From NCBI GenBank assembly GCA_009694025.1, contig SHVZ01000010.1, forward strand, positions 1 to 62,320: a stretch of 62,320 bases of DNA, given 5' to 3'. Position numbers and translations under genes: made by a program. The DNA comes from Alphaproteobacteria bacterium (GTDB taxonomy: Bacteria > Pseudomonadota > Alphaproteobacteria > SHVZ01). Positions within the stretch are counted from its first letter, which is position 1. Each line of letters begins with the position of its first letter. Positions 24,003-32,266 of this stretch are shown piece by piece. The notes below the pieces were generated by a model. That model worked only from the letters and a program-made list of their open reading frames with translations, did no database searches and was not told the origin of the DNA.

Positions 24003-24767
24003 CGGCGGCGCCGGCTTCCAGGACGAACCAGCCGGGACGGCCGCCGATCATCACCAGATTGGCCTGGAGCACGCGCCTGGGATCGATGCCGGTGAAGAGG
24101 CCGTAGCAGGCGGCCTCGCCGGCCATGGTCAGGAGCGCGGCCGTCAGCGTCAGGCCGGCGAGCGCCGCGACGCCTGTGGCTCTCCGATGCGCCAGCAGCC
24201 GATAGCCCATGAGCCAGAAGAAGAATCCGGCCAGCATGGTCGCTTCGCCGGCATTGAGCTTGGTCTGCATCACGTGATGGGTGAGCGCCAGCGCGCCGGC
24301 CGGGTAGACCGACCAATGCAGCCAACGCCAGCGCCGGCCGGGTAGACCGACCAATGCAGCCAACGCCAGCGCCGGCCGCCGAGCCGGCGGATCATGCCGT
24401 CGGTCGAGGTCGCGGCCAGCGCGATCAGAATCGTCAGCGTCGCCGCACCGATGGTGAGATAGAGGCGGAGCACGATCTCCTGGACGACGAACCCGAGGCG
24501 GAAGCCGCTGTCGACGACGAAGAACAGGAGATGGATCGCGGCATAGGCGAAGGCGCCGACACCGATCATGCGGCGGACGGCGACGAGCCCGGGCGCGTGC
24601 AGGATCCGGCGGGCCGGGGCGATCGCGAGCGAGAGGAGGAGGAGACGGATCGCCCAGAGCCCGGTCGCGTGGATGATCTCGTTCAGCGGCCGGCCGCCGA
24701 GCGCGCCCCGGAGGTAGTCCGAAGCCAGGTCGAGCCCGGGAACGAAGAGCGCGACGAGCACCGCCAC
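23935..24767 (-). pseudogene. msrQ: Heme-binding membrane subunit MsrQ, frameshifted
   Basis: MsrQ (YedZ) is an inner-membrane heme b protein feeding electrons to the periplasmic methionine sulfoxide reductase MsrP. The first part reads from ~24767 through GLDLASDYLRGALGGRPL, IHATGLWAIRLLLLSLAIAP and RRWRWLHWSVYPAG. A 38-bp tandem duplication (24298-24373) then throws the frame into a premature end. The rest, ALALTHHVMQTKLNAGEATM to PTLLG-like helices and the stop at 23935, is intact in the shifted frame. Removing one 38-bp copy restores one continuous protein. No msrP lies beside it. The exact start is unclear (no ATG at the family position; GTG or further upstream). It could also be a sequencing or assembly error. 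Confidence 0.85.
24298..24373. repeat. Perfect 38-bp tandem duplication inside msrQ
   Basis: Copy 1 is 24298-24335 and copy 2 is 24336-24373; they are identical. As 38 is not a multiple of three, the duplication shifts the msrQ frame. Copy 2 is followed by another GGCC, so short GGCC repeats may have seeded replication slippage. Confidence 0.92.
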
Positions 24768-24910
24768 CTTGAGCGGAGAGAGCCGGCCGCCGCGGTCGCG
24801 CCAGGGCGCGCGTATCGTCGGACGGGCGACCGGGGTTTCGAGCGCGTCGATGGCGGTCTCCGGGAGGCGGCGGCGCCCTATAGCATGAATCTGCTATCCT
24901 ATCCGCCAGG

Positions 24911-25516
24911 ATGGCCGATACGGGGGCACGCGTGGCCAGAGACCGGTTGATCGTGGCGATCGCCGGCGGTTCGGGTGCCATCTACGGCATCCGGGCGCTG
25001 GAAGCGCTGAAGCGGCTCGGGACGATCGAGGCCCATCTGATCGTGACGCCGTCGGCGGCTAGGACGCTCGGCCGCGAAACCGGTGTCACGCTCAAGGCGG
25101 TGGAACGCCTCGCCGACGTCGTCCACCGCTCCGCCGGCCGTGGGCCGCAGCATTTCGCCGGCGCCATCGACACGCGTGGCCTGCTGGTCGCGCCCTGCGC
25201 GGTCGAGACGCTCCGCGCCATCGCTGAAGGAGACGACACCGGCCTGGTGGCGCCCGCCGCCGCGGCCTGCCTCAAGGCGCGGCGGCGCGTGGCGCTCCTG
25301 TTCACGGAGACACCGCTCGATCTCGACAGCATCGGCCTGATGGCGAAGGCGACCCGGCTCGGTGCAGTGGTGGTGCCGCCGGTCCCGGCCTTCTACCATC
25401 GCCCGAAGGCGCTGAACGACATCATCGACCAGACCGTCGGCCGCGCCCTCGACCTGTTCGACATCGAGGCCGGACTGGTTCGCCGTTGGACCGAGGGCGA
25501 CCGGGCGCTGCCATGA
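24911..25516 (+). CDS. ubiX: Flavin prenyltransferase UbiX
   Basis: A 201-aa member of the UbiX/Pad family, which joins dimethylallyl phosphate to FMN to make the prenylated flavin cofactor of UbiD-type decarboxylases. Motifs: VAIAGGSGAIYGIRALEAL (FMN phosphate loop), HLIVTPSA, LVAPCAVETLRAIAEG and VVVPPVPAFYHRP near the end. The start ATG24911 has a short CAGG before it; the GTG at 24941 (VARDRLIVAI) is an alternative. No ubiD is present in the window. It stands alone between msrQ and the efflux genes. Confidence 0.93.
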   Translation: MADTGARVARDRLIVAIAGGSGAIYGIRALEALKRLGTIEAHLIVTPSAARTLGRETGVTLKAVERLADVVHRSAGRGPQHFAGAIDTRGLLVAPCAVETLRAIAEGDDTGLVAPAAAACLKARRRVALLFTETPLDLDSIGLMAKATRLGAVVVPPVPAFYHRPKALNDIIDQTVGRALDLFDIEAGLVRRWTEGDRALP

Positions 25517-25534
25517 GTTCTTGAAGCGGGTCGC

Positions 25535-27100
25535 TCACCGCGGCGCGCGCCCCTCCGCCCGGGTCAGCGGCACCGCCAGCAGCATGGCGACGACGAAGGC
25601 CACGGCGACGGCGAGGAAGCCATCCTGGAAGGCGAGCCAGTTGGCCTTGGCCATGATCACCCGGCCGAGATAGTCGAGGTGGGTCGCGGTCGCCTCGACC
25701 CCGGCGAGGCCGCCCTTAGCGAGCAGCGTGTCGAGCTGGTCGAGGAGAAGCTGGGTCGTCTGGTTGTCCCAGGTCTGGGTCTGGGTGAGCTGGGTCGCGT
25801 GGCTTGCCGTCCGCTGATCGACGATGACCGCCAGCACGTTGACGCCGACCGCCGCCCCGAGCATGCGGGTGAAGTTGAGCGTGCCTGCGCCATAAGGGAC
25901 GAGCTCGGGCCGGAGCGCCTGGAGCGAGCCGACGGACAGCGAGGGGAAGACGAAGCCGAGCCCGATGCGCCCGAGCGTCAGCCAGAGGGCGAGCGTCCAG
26001 AAGTCGGTGTCGAAATCGGCGCGGGCGAACTCGAAGGTGCTGACGGCGAAGGCGAGGAGACCGAACAGGATCGGCCAGCCCGGCCGCACGTGCTGAGCCA
26101 GACGCCCGGCGAGCGGAAAGACGACGAGCTGGGCGAGGCCCGCCGGCAGCAGCATCAGCCCGGCCTTGAGCGCGGTGAAGCCGCTGACGGTCTGCACGAA
26201 GATCGGCAGGAGATATGTGGAGCCGAAGAAACCGGCGCCGAACACCAGCGACACGACCGCCGAGGCCGCATAGGTACGGCTGGCGAAGAGCTCGAGGTTG
26301 ACCAGTGGCTCCTTGGAGCTGAGCTCGCGGACGACGAAGGCGAGACCGGCGACGGCCGCGACCAGGAGGGAGCCCGTGACGAACACCGACTCCCATCCCA
26401 GCCGCTGGCCGTTGGAGAGGCCGTTGAGGAGCCCGGTCACTGCGGTCACCATCAGGAGCAGGCTTTGCCAGTTGAGCCGGCGGCGAACCGCGTTCGGGTC
26501 CCTGGGCGGCACGAAATACACCGCGAACGCGGTCGCGATCAGCGGCAGCGGCAAGGTCGCGGTGAAGACATAGCGCCAGCCCAGGTGATCGACGATGAAG
26601 CCGCCGATGGTCGGCCCGAGCGCCGGACCGATCACCACGCCCATGCCGAACAGGCCCATGGCGACGCCGCGCTCGTGCGGGCGGAAGGTGAGGAAGATGA
26701 CGCTCATCGCCATCGGCTGCAGCACGCCGGCGCAGGCGCCCTGGATGACGCGGGCGGCGACGACGACCTCGTAGGTCGGCGCCACCTCTCCCAGGATCGA
26801 GGCGGCGGAGAAGATCAGCATCGCCGCGATGAAGGCGTGGCGCGCGCCGAACTTGCCGAGGACCCAGGCGTTCAGCAGCATCGACACGGTCATCGCCGCA
26901 AGGAAGCCGCTCGACATCCAGTGGGCGCGGTCCTGGCCGATGCCGAAGGCGCCCATCACGTCGGGGATGGCGATGTTGGCCATGGTCGAGGACATGACCG
27001 AGCCGAGCAGGCCCGTCATCACCGTGAACATGGTCATCCAGCGGAAGAGGCCGGCCGGCGCCGCCGCGGCGGGAGTCGCGGGTTGGACGGCAGCGGTCAT
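25535..27100 (-). CDS. MFS multidrug efflux permease, DHA2/EmrB type
   Basis: A 521-aa, ~14-helix major facilitator of the drug:H+ antiporter-2 family. Visible motifs: VMSSTMANIAIPDVMGAFG (first helix), LGKFGARHAFIAAMLIF (motif A-like loop), VVAARVIQGACAGVLQPMA (motif B) and GMGVVIGPALGPTIGGFI (motif C). It works with the membrane-fusion partner encoded just upstream; the two genes overlap by ATGA (27097-27100). The substrate is not predictable. Confidence 0.93.
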   Translation of the reverse strand: MTAAVQPATPAAAAPAGLFRWMTMFTVMTGLLGSVMSSTMANIAIPDVMGAFGIGQDRAHWMSSGFLAAMTVSMLLNAWVLGKFGARHAFIAAMLIFSAASILGEVAPTYEVVVAARVIQGACAGVLQPMAMSVIFLTFRPHERGVAMGLFGMGVVIGPALGPTIGGFIVDHLGWRYVFTATLPLPLIATAFAVYFVPPRDPNAVRRRLNWQSLLLMVTAVTGLLNGLSNGQRLGWESVFVTGSLLVAAVAGLAFVVRELSSKEPLVNLELFASRTYAASAVVSLVFGAGFFGSTYLLPIFVQTVSGFTALKAGLMLLPAGLAQLVVFPLAGRLAQHVRPGWPILFGLLAFAVSTFEFARADFDTDFWTLALWLTLGRIGLGFVFPSLSVGSLQALRPELVPYGAGTLNFTRMLGAAVGVNVLAVIVDQRTASHATQLTQTQTWDNQTTQLLLDQLDTLLAKGGLAGVEATATHLDYLGRVIMAKANWLAFQDGFLAVAVAFVVAMLLAVPLTRAEGRAPR

Positions 27101-28227
27101 TTCAGGTCGACGTAGACCTCGACCATCATCCCCGGCCTGAGGCGCCCGTCGCGCTGCTGGATGGCGATCCGCACCGGCAGACGCTGCGTCACCTTGGTGA
27201 AGTTGCCTGTCGGGTTCGGCGTCGGCAGGAGCGCGAACTCGCTGGTCGCCGCCTGGCCGATCCGCTGGATCTTCCCCTCGAAGGTCTCGTCCGGATAGGC
27301 ATCGACGGTGACGTGGACGGTCTGGCCGACCGACAGTCGCCGGATGTCGGTCTCGCGAAAGCGCGCCTCGATCCAGATATTGGCGGGGTCGTGGAGGAGG
27401 ACGATGCGCTGGCCGGGGGAAGCGTATTCGCCGGCGGTGATGAAGGTGCGGCTGACCACGCCGTCGACCGGGCTCACCACCTGGCGGAGCTCGATGTCGG
27501 CGCGTTGGCTGTCCATCCGCGCCACGATCTCCTGACGCTTGGCCAGCAGCGTCGCCCGGTCCGAGCGCAGCACCTCGAGCCGCTGGCGGTCGACCTTGGC
27601 CTCGCCGAGCATCGCTTCGGCGGTCTTCACCTGGGCCGCGGTCCGGGCCAGCTCCTGCTGCTGCTTCAGGTAGTCGGCGCGGGTGCGGTCGACGCGGCTC
27701 GCGGTGATGGCGGCGCCGCCCTGCAGGGCCTGGCTGCGCTGGAACTCCGACTCGGCGAAACGGTACTCCTGGCCCGCCGACTCGCGGGCGGCCCGGGCCT
27801 CGACCAGACGCGACTCGGCCGAGGCGATGTGGGAGGTGGTCGAGCGGTCGACCAGGATGATCTCGGCATCGAGGCGGGCAAGGCCGGCATCGGCGCTTTC
27901 GAGCTCGGCCGCGAGCTCGCCGAGCTTGAGCTTCGCCTGGCGGGAGTCGATGGTCGCCACCACCTGGCCCGCCTTCACCCGGGCGCCCTCATCGACCGAC
28001 CGCGTCGCCACCACGCCGGCAGACTGGCTCGCCAGCGTGATCATGTCGCTGACGATGCGGGCATCGGATTCGTGGACGTAGAGAAGCGTCGTCCGGGCCC
28101 AGTTCGCCGCCCACAGGAAGATGCCGCCGGCCACCACCGCCAGCAGGACCAGGCGCGCAAGCGGACGCCGACGACCGGCCCCGGCGGTGGTTCGCCGGTC
28201 GAGGCCGGGCGGGCTGTCAGCGTTCAT
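27097..28227 (-). CDS. HlyD/EmrA-type periplasmic adaptor
   Basis: A 376-aa membrane fusion protein: short cytoplasmic N-terminus, one membrane anchor (LARLVLLAVVAGGIFLWAANW), a split lipoyl domain (SQSAGVVATRSVDEGARVKAGQVVA and VVSPVDGVVSRTFITAGE), a long coiled-coil hairpin between them, and a beta-barrel with RPGMMVEVYVDL at the end. It links the MFS pump encoded downstream to an outer-membrane channel. First gene of the pair; a TetR or MarR regulator does not adjoin. Confidence 0.92.
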   Translation of the reverse strand: MNADSPPGLDRRTTAGAGRRRPLARLVLLAVVAGGIFLWAANWARTTLLYVHESDARIVSDMITLASQSAGVVATRSVDEGARVKAGQVVATIDSRQAKLKLGELAAELESADAGLARLDAEIILVDRSTTSHIASAESRLVEARAARESAGQEYRFAESEFQRSQALQGGAAITASRVDRTRADYLKQQQELARTAAQVKTAEAMLGEAKVDRQRLEVLRSDRATLLAKRQEIVARMDSQRADIELRQVVSPVDGVVSRTFITAGEYASPGQRIVLLHDPANIWIEARFRETDIRRLSVGQTVHVTVDAYPDETFEGKIQRIGQAATSEFALLPTPNPTGNFTKVTQRLPVRIAIQQRDGRLRPGMMVEVYVDLK

Positions 28228-28334
28228 GGAAGGGCGTCGCGGGCGGCTTCGGGAAGGCGAGCCGCCATTAGAAACCCGTCTCCAGGCCTTGGCAACAATT
28301 CCGCAATACGCGAGGGCGGATCAGCCCGACCCGG

Positions 28335-28763
28335 TCACCCGGGAGGATCGAAAGTGCCGTGTTCGGCCGGAATGTTGATCTCGATCGCCTCCAGGTCGTC
28401 GGAGCGGCCGACGACATTGTGGGGGACGCCGGTCGGCTGGCTGATGCAGGCGCCGGCCCCAACCGTTACCGGCTCGGCCATTCCGGCATAGGCGAAGCGC
28501 ACCCAGCCGCGGATGACGTAGACGATGTGCGCGTCCATGTCGTGCCAGTGCCATCCGGTCTCCTTGTCGAAGGGAGCGACGGCACGGGTGTGCTTCATCA
28601 GGATCCGGCCGGCGGTCGCCGCCGCTATCCCGAGGTCGCGCGATTCGGTCGTGGCCTCCGGGCTTTCGCGGCGAAAAGGCCGGTCCTCAAGGGTGATCAG
28701 CGAGAAGGCGGAGACGGCGTTGGCGAGACCGACGGGCCCCGCGTAGCGCGGCGAAACGGTCAT
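28335..28763 (-). CDS. Cupin domain protein
   Basis: A single-cupin protein of 142 aa from ATG28763 (MTVSPRYAG). Cupin motif 1 is GWHWHDMDAHIVYVIRGWVRF, with two histidines; the usual Glu position holds another residue. Motif 2 contains ISQPTGVPHNV with the last metal-binding His. Small cupins of this sort are often ligand-binding or isomerase proteins beside transport genes; no specific role can be given. The open frame starting at 28823 adds 20 residues unlike the family. Confidence 0.8.
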   Translation of the reverse strand: MTVSPRYAGPVGLANAVSAFSLITLEDRPFRRESPEATTESRDLGIAAATAGRILMKHTRAVAPFDKETGWHWHDMDAHIVYVIRGWVRFAYAGMAEPVTVGAGACISQPTGVPHNVVGRSDDLEAIEINIPAEHGTFDPPG

Positions 28764-28859
28764 GGGCGCGGCGTCCCTCCAGGGCGGCGGTGCGGCGCTG
28801 AGCCTAGAGCATGATCCGTTCATAGGGAATCATTTGAAGCTCTCGTTCCTGTCCCCCGA

Positions 28860-29005
28860 TGCTCGGCGCGCCCCTGCGTATCGCAGGGCCGAGGCGCGCC
28901 CTCATCCTTCGACAGGCGCAGCCGAGCCTCATCCCCGAAAGGATCCAATTGAGGATCGATCCGGCAGCCGGCCGCCTGGTCCCGGGTTGCTACCCCGGAC
29001 CAGGC
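28860..29005. repeat. Cluster of intergenic palindromic repeats before benE
   Basis: The 291-bp gap 28764-29054 holds no gene but several palindromes. These are CCCTGCG-TAT-CGCAGGG flanked by two GGCGCGCC sites, a CCTCATCCTTCGACAGGC stretch akin to the element at 54297, and a 9-bp stem GCCTGGTCC/GGACCAGGC (28974-28982 and 28997-29005). The first bases of the gap include a GAGCATGATCC sequence of a kind common between alphaproteobacterial genes. They may terminate transcription or be remnants of dispersed repeats. Confidence 0.6.
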
Positions 29006-29054
29006 ATCGCTCTCGCGATACACCAATAGCCTAAAGCAATTCGATAAGACGAGG

Positions 29055-30293
29055 ATGAGGCCAAGGTGCGAACCGCCCCGACTTGAGGATATCCTGCGGG
29101 CGCGGCCGGCCGGCCGCCAGGAGAACCAGCGGGGTCCGGAATTGAGCGGCTCGGTCGTCGTTTCCGCCGTGGTCGCGGTCATCGTCGGTTTCGGCGGCAC
29201 GCTGGCGCTGATCGTCGCGGCCGCCCAGGCGGTCGGCGCCGATGCGGCGGAGATCTCCTCCTGGGTCGCCGCGCTTTGCCTCGCGATGGCGGCGACCAGC
29301 GCCTATCTCAGCGTCCGCCACCGCCTGCCGGTCGTCACCGCCTGGTCGACGCCGGGCGCCGCCCTGATCGCCGCCTCGACCGGCATCGACCTCGCCGCGG
29401 CCATCGGCGCCTTCCTCCTGGCGGGCGCGCTCGTGCTGCTGACCGCTCTCTTCCGCCCGCTCGGGTCGTGGATCGAACGCATCCCGACCTCGGTCGCCGC
29501 GGCGATGCTGGCCGGCGTTCTGCTGCGCTTCGTCATCGCCGTCTTCGACAGCGCTGAATCCTCGCCGCTGCTCGTCCTGCCGCTGGTCGCCCTCTTCCTG
29601 GCGGTGCGCCTGGCGAGCCCGTTCGGGGCCGTCCTCGTCGTGCTCGTCGCCGGCGTGGTGCTGGCCGAGATTCTCGGCCTCGCCGGTCCGCTGCCGACCG
29701 AGGTCACGTTCTCCGCTCTCGTCTTCACCCGCCCGAGCTTCGAGCCGGCGGTGCTGATCGGTCTCGGCCTGCCGCTCTACCTCGTCACCATGGCGTCGCA
29801 GAACCTGCCGGGCTTCGCCGTGCTCAGGGCCGCGGGATATCCGGTGCCGTCGCGCTCTATCCTCGCGGCGACCGGGCTCGCCTCGGTCCTGACCGCCCCC
29901 TTCGGCGCACACGCCAGCAACCTCGCCGCCATTACCGCCTCGATCTGCACCGGGCCGGACGCGCACCCCGATGCGAGCAAGCGCTGGCTGACCGGCCCGG
30001 TCTATGGCGCCTCATATCTCGTCCTTGCCGTCTTCGGCGCCTCGCTCGTCAGTCTGTTCCAGGCGATGCCGCCGGCGTTGATCGTCACCATCGCGGGGAC
30101 CGCGCTGATCGGGCCGCTCGCCGGCGCCCTCGGCTCGGCCCTGGCCGAGGAGCGCCAGCGTGTCGCGGCGACGCTGACGCTGGCGGTCACCGCCTCCGGC
30201 GTCTCCTTCCTCGGCATCGGCTCGGCCTTCTGGGGCCTCTCCGTCGGGCTCCTGACCCTGGCGCTCACCAGCCTCTGGGCCCGGGCCCGCTAG
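29055..30293 (+). CDS. benE: BenE family benzoate/H+ symporter
   Basis: A 412-aa inner-membrane transporter with about 12 hydrophobic segments. Motifs match BenE: VTAWSTPGAALIAAS, GSWIERIPTSVAAAMLAGVLLRF, LPLYLVTMASQNLPGFAVLRAAGY and TAPFGAHASNLAAITASICTG. BenE imports benzoate or related aromatic acids with protons. No benzoate catabolic genes are in the window, so the true substrate may differ. The start is uncertain: ATG29055 has its purine-rich stretch very close, and the first ~30 residues are not membrane-like. Confidence 0.88.
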   Translation: MRPRCEPPRLEDILRARPAGRQENQRGPELSGSVVVSAVVAVIVGFGGTLALIVAAAQAVGADAAEISSWVAALCLAMAATSAYLSVRHRLPVVTAWSTPGAALIAASTGIDLAAAIGAFLLAGALVLLTALFRPLGSWIERIPTSVAAAMLAGVLLRFVIAVFDSAESSPLLVLPLVALFLAVRLASPFGAVLVVLVAGVVLAEILGLAGPLPTEVTFSALVFTRPSFEPAVLIGLGLPLYLVTMASQNLPGFAVLRAAGYPVPSRSILAATGLASVLTAPFGAHASNLAAITASICTGPDAHPDASKRWLTGPVYGASYLVLAVFGASLVSLFQAMPPALIVTIAGTALIGPLAGALGSALAEERQRVAATLTLAVTASGVSFLGIGSAFWGLSVGLLTLALTSLWARAR

Positions 30294-30381
30294 GTCCTTC
30301 GGGCGAGGTCGATTGAATTTGCGCCTGCGCCCCGCCGAAGGCAGCCTTCGAGTGGCTGGATTCGGACCGAAGGAGGATGTC

Positions 30382-31971
30382 ATGCCCGGTCTCTCGCTTC
30401 GCCGCCTCGCGTTGTCGGCCACCGTCGCGCTCGCTCTCGCCCCCGCAGCCGCGCCTGCCCAGACCGTCCGCATGGCGTCGGACGGCGACCTCAAGATCCT
30501 CGATCCGATCTGGACCACCCAGTTCCTGACCGTCGGCCACGGCTACATGATCTACGACGTGCCCTACGCCTACGACGAGGGCGGGATCGCCCGCCCGCAG
30601 ATGATCGGCGAGGACACGGTGAGCCCGGATGGCCTCACGTGGACCTTCCGCCTGCGTCCCGGCCTCAAGTTCCAGGACGGAACGCCCGTCACGGCGAAGG
30701 ACGTCGCCGCCTCGATCCAGCGCTGGGGTGCGCGCGCCACCGCCGGCCGGCTGATCATGAGCATGACCGCCGGCTTCGACATCACCGGCGATCAGAGCTT
30801 CACCATCCGCTTCAAGGAGAAGATCGGGCCGCTTCGCGAGCTTCTGTCGAATCCGATCAACCCGCTGTTCGTCATGCGCGAGGCGGATGCCAAGACCGAT
30901 CCGAACACCCAGGTGACGACCACCGTCGGCTCCGGCCCCTTCCTCTTCGCCAAGGAGGAGTGGGTCCCCGGCAGCAAGGTCGTCTACAAAAGGAATCCGG
31001 ACTACGTACCGCGGGTCGATCCGCCGAGCGGCATGGCCGGGGCCAAGATCGCGAAGCTCGACCGGGTCGAATGGGTGTACCTGCCGGACGCGGCGGTGGC
31101 GGTCCAGGCGCTGGTCCGCGGCGAGATCGACATCGTCGAGAATCCGCCGGCCGATCTGGTGCCCGTGATGCAGAAGGCCGGCAACATCGACATCCGCGTG
31201 CTCAGCAAGACCGGCAACCAGCTCCTGATGCGCCCGAACCACGCGATCCCGCCCTTCGACAACGTCAAGGTCCGCCAGGCGCTGCTCTACGCCGTCGACC
31301 AGGAGGCCTATCTCGCCGCGGCGATCGGCAACAAGGATTACGGGCAGGTCTGCTGGTCGGTGTTCATGTGCGGGACGCCGCTCGAATCCAATGCCGGGGT
31401 CAAGGACTGGGGCGATACCAGGACGGACCGCAAGGCCAAGGCGCGCGCGCTTCTGGCCGAGGGCGGCTACAAGGGCGAGCCGATCGTGCTGTTCAAGGTG
31501 ACCGACAGCCCGATCCTCGCCGCGCTGGCCGAGGTGACGGCCCAGCTCCTGACCGAGGTCGGTTTCAAGATCGACTTGCAGGGCGTCGACACCTCGACCT
31601 TCGGCACGCGGCGCGTGGTCAAGGACCCGCCGTCGCAGAACCGCGCCGGCTGGCATCTCGCCAATAGCTGGGCGGCGGGGCCGGTGAGCGGCGACCCGCT
31701 CTCCAACAACTACATCCCGACGCCATGCACGGGCACGGGTTTCTTCGGCTGGCCCTGCGACGACAAGCTCGAGGCGATGCGCCGGCGCTTCGTCGCCGCC
31801 GCCACCGTCGAGGAGCGGAAGGCGCTGGTCGCCGAGTACCAGGCGGCGATGTACGAGGTCGTCCCTTATATCCCGCTTGGCCAGTTCCGCACGCCCTCGG
31901 CGTTCCGCAGCACCATCTCCGGTGTGCTGCCGGGGCCGCGCCTGGTGATGTGGAACATCGAGAAGCGGTAG
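30382..31971 (+). CDS. ABC transporter substrate-binding protein, family 5 (copy 3)
   Basis: A 529-aa periplasmic binding protein. Start ATG30382 is fixed by AAGGAGG seven bases upstream and yields a normal signal peptide (LALSATVALALAPAAAPA, cut before QT). The body contains GLTWTFRLRPGLKFQDGTPV, DYVPRVDPP and MRPNHAIPPFDNVKVRQA; it ends in WNIEKR, so it is a close paralog of the copies at 5172 and 10189. It converges with the dehydratase/enolase operon (5-bp gap), suggesting a sugar acid or similar ligand. No transporter genes adjoin. Confidence 0.92.
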   Translation: MPGLSLRRLALSATVALALAPAAAPAQTVRMASDGDLKILDPIWTTQFLTVGHGYMIYDVPYAYDEGGIARPQMIGEDTVSPDGLTWTFRLRPGLKFQDGTPVTAKDVAASIQRWGARATAGRLIMSMTAGFDITGDQSFTIRFKEKIGPLRELLSNPINPLFVMREADAKTDPNTQVTTTVGSGPFLFAKEEWVPGSKVVYKRNPDYVPRVDPPSGMAGAKIAKLDRVEWVYLPDAAVAVQALVRGEIDIVENPPADLVPVMQKAGNIDIRVLSKTGNQLLMRPNHAIPPFDNVKVRQALLYAVDQEAYLAAAIGNKDYGQVCWSVFMCGTPLESNAGVKDWGDTRTDRKAKARALLAEGGYKGEPIVLFKVTDSPILAALAEVTAQLLTEVGFKIDLQGVDTSTFGTRRVVKDPPSQNRAGWHLANSWAAGPVSGDPLSNNYIPTPCTGTGFFGWPCDDKLEAMRRRFVAAATVEERKALVAEYQAAMYEVVPYIPLGQFRTPSAFRSTISGVLPGPRLVMWNIEKR

Positions 31972-31976
31972 GGCGC

Positions 31977-32255
31977 CTACCGCGCCCGGGCGCGGAGGCT
32001 CCTGAGATTGTGGACGTGGACGTGGCCGCCCGGGCGGATCGCCTGGGTCGCCTCGCCGATCGGCTCGCCGTATTTGAGGATGCGGTCGCCGGGCCTGAGC
32101 GCCATCAGCGCGATCTTGTGGCAGAGCGGCACGTTCTCGATCGCCTCGAGGACGATGTCGGCACCGCCGCCCCCGATGCGGACGCGCTCGCCGCGGGAAA
32201 CGGCGCGGAGCACGGTCGCCACGCTGTCATCGGGACTGAGCCGGATGGCATCCAT
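31977..32255 (-). CDS. UxaA-type dehydratase, small SAF-domain protein
   Basis: A 92-aa protein with the SAF fold found at the N-terminus of altronate/galactarate dehydratases: DDSVATVLRAVSRGERV, ENVPLCHKIALMALRPGD, KYGEPIGEATQAI and HVHNLRS at the end. In many enzymes this is fused to the large domain; here it is a separate gene 11 bp downstream of that domain (32267-33442). Start ATG32255. It should form one enzyme with the large subunit in the cytoplasm. Confidence 0.9.
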   Translation of the reverse strand: MDAIRLSPDDSVATVLRAVSRGERVRIGGGGADIVLEAIENVPLCHKIALMALRPGDRILKYGEPIGEATQAIRPGGHVHVHNLRSLRARAR

Positions 32256-32266
32256 ACCCTGCCCCC

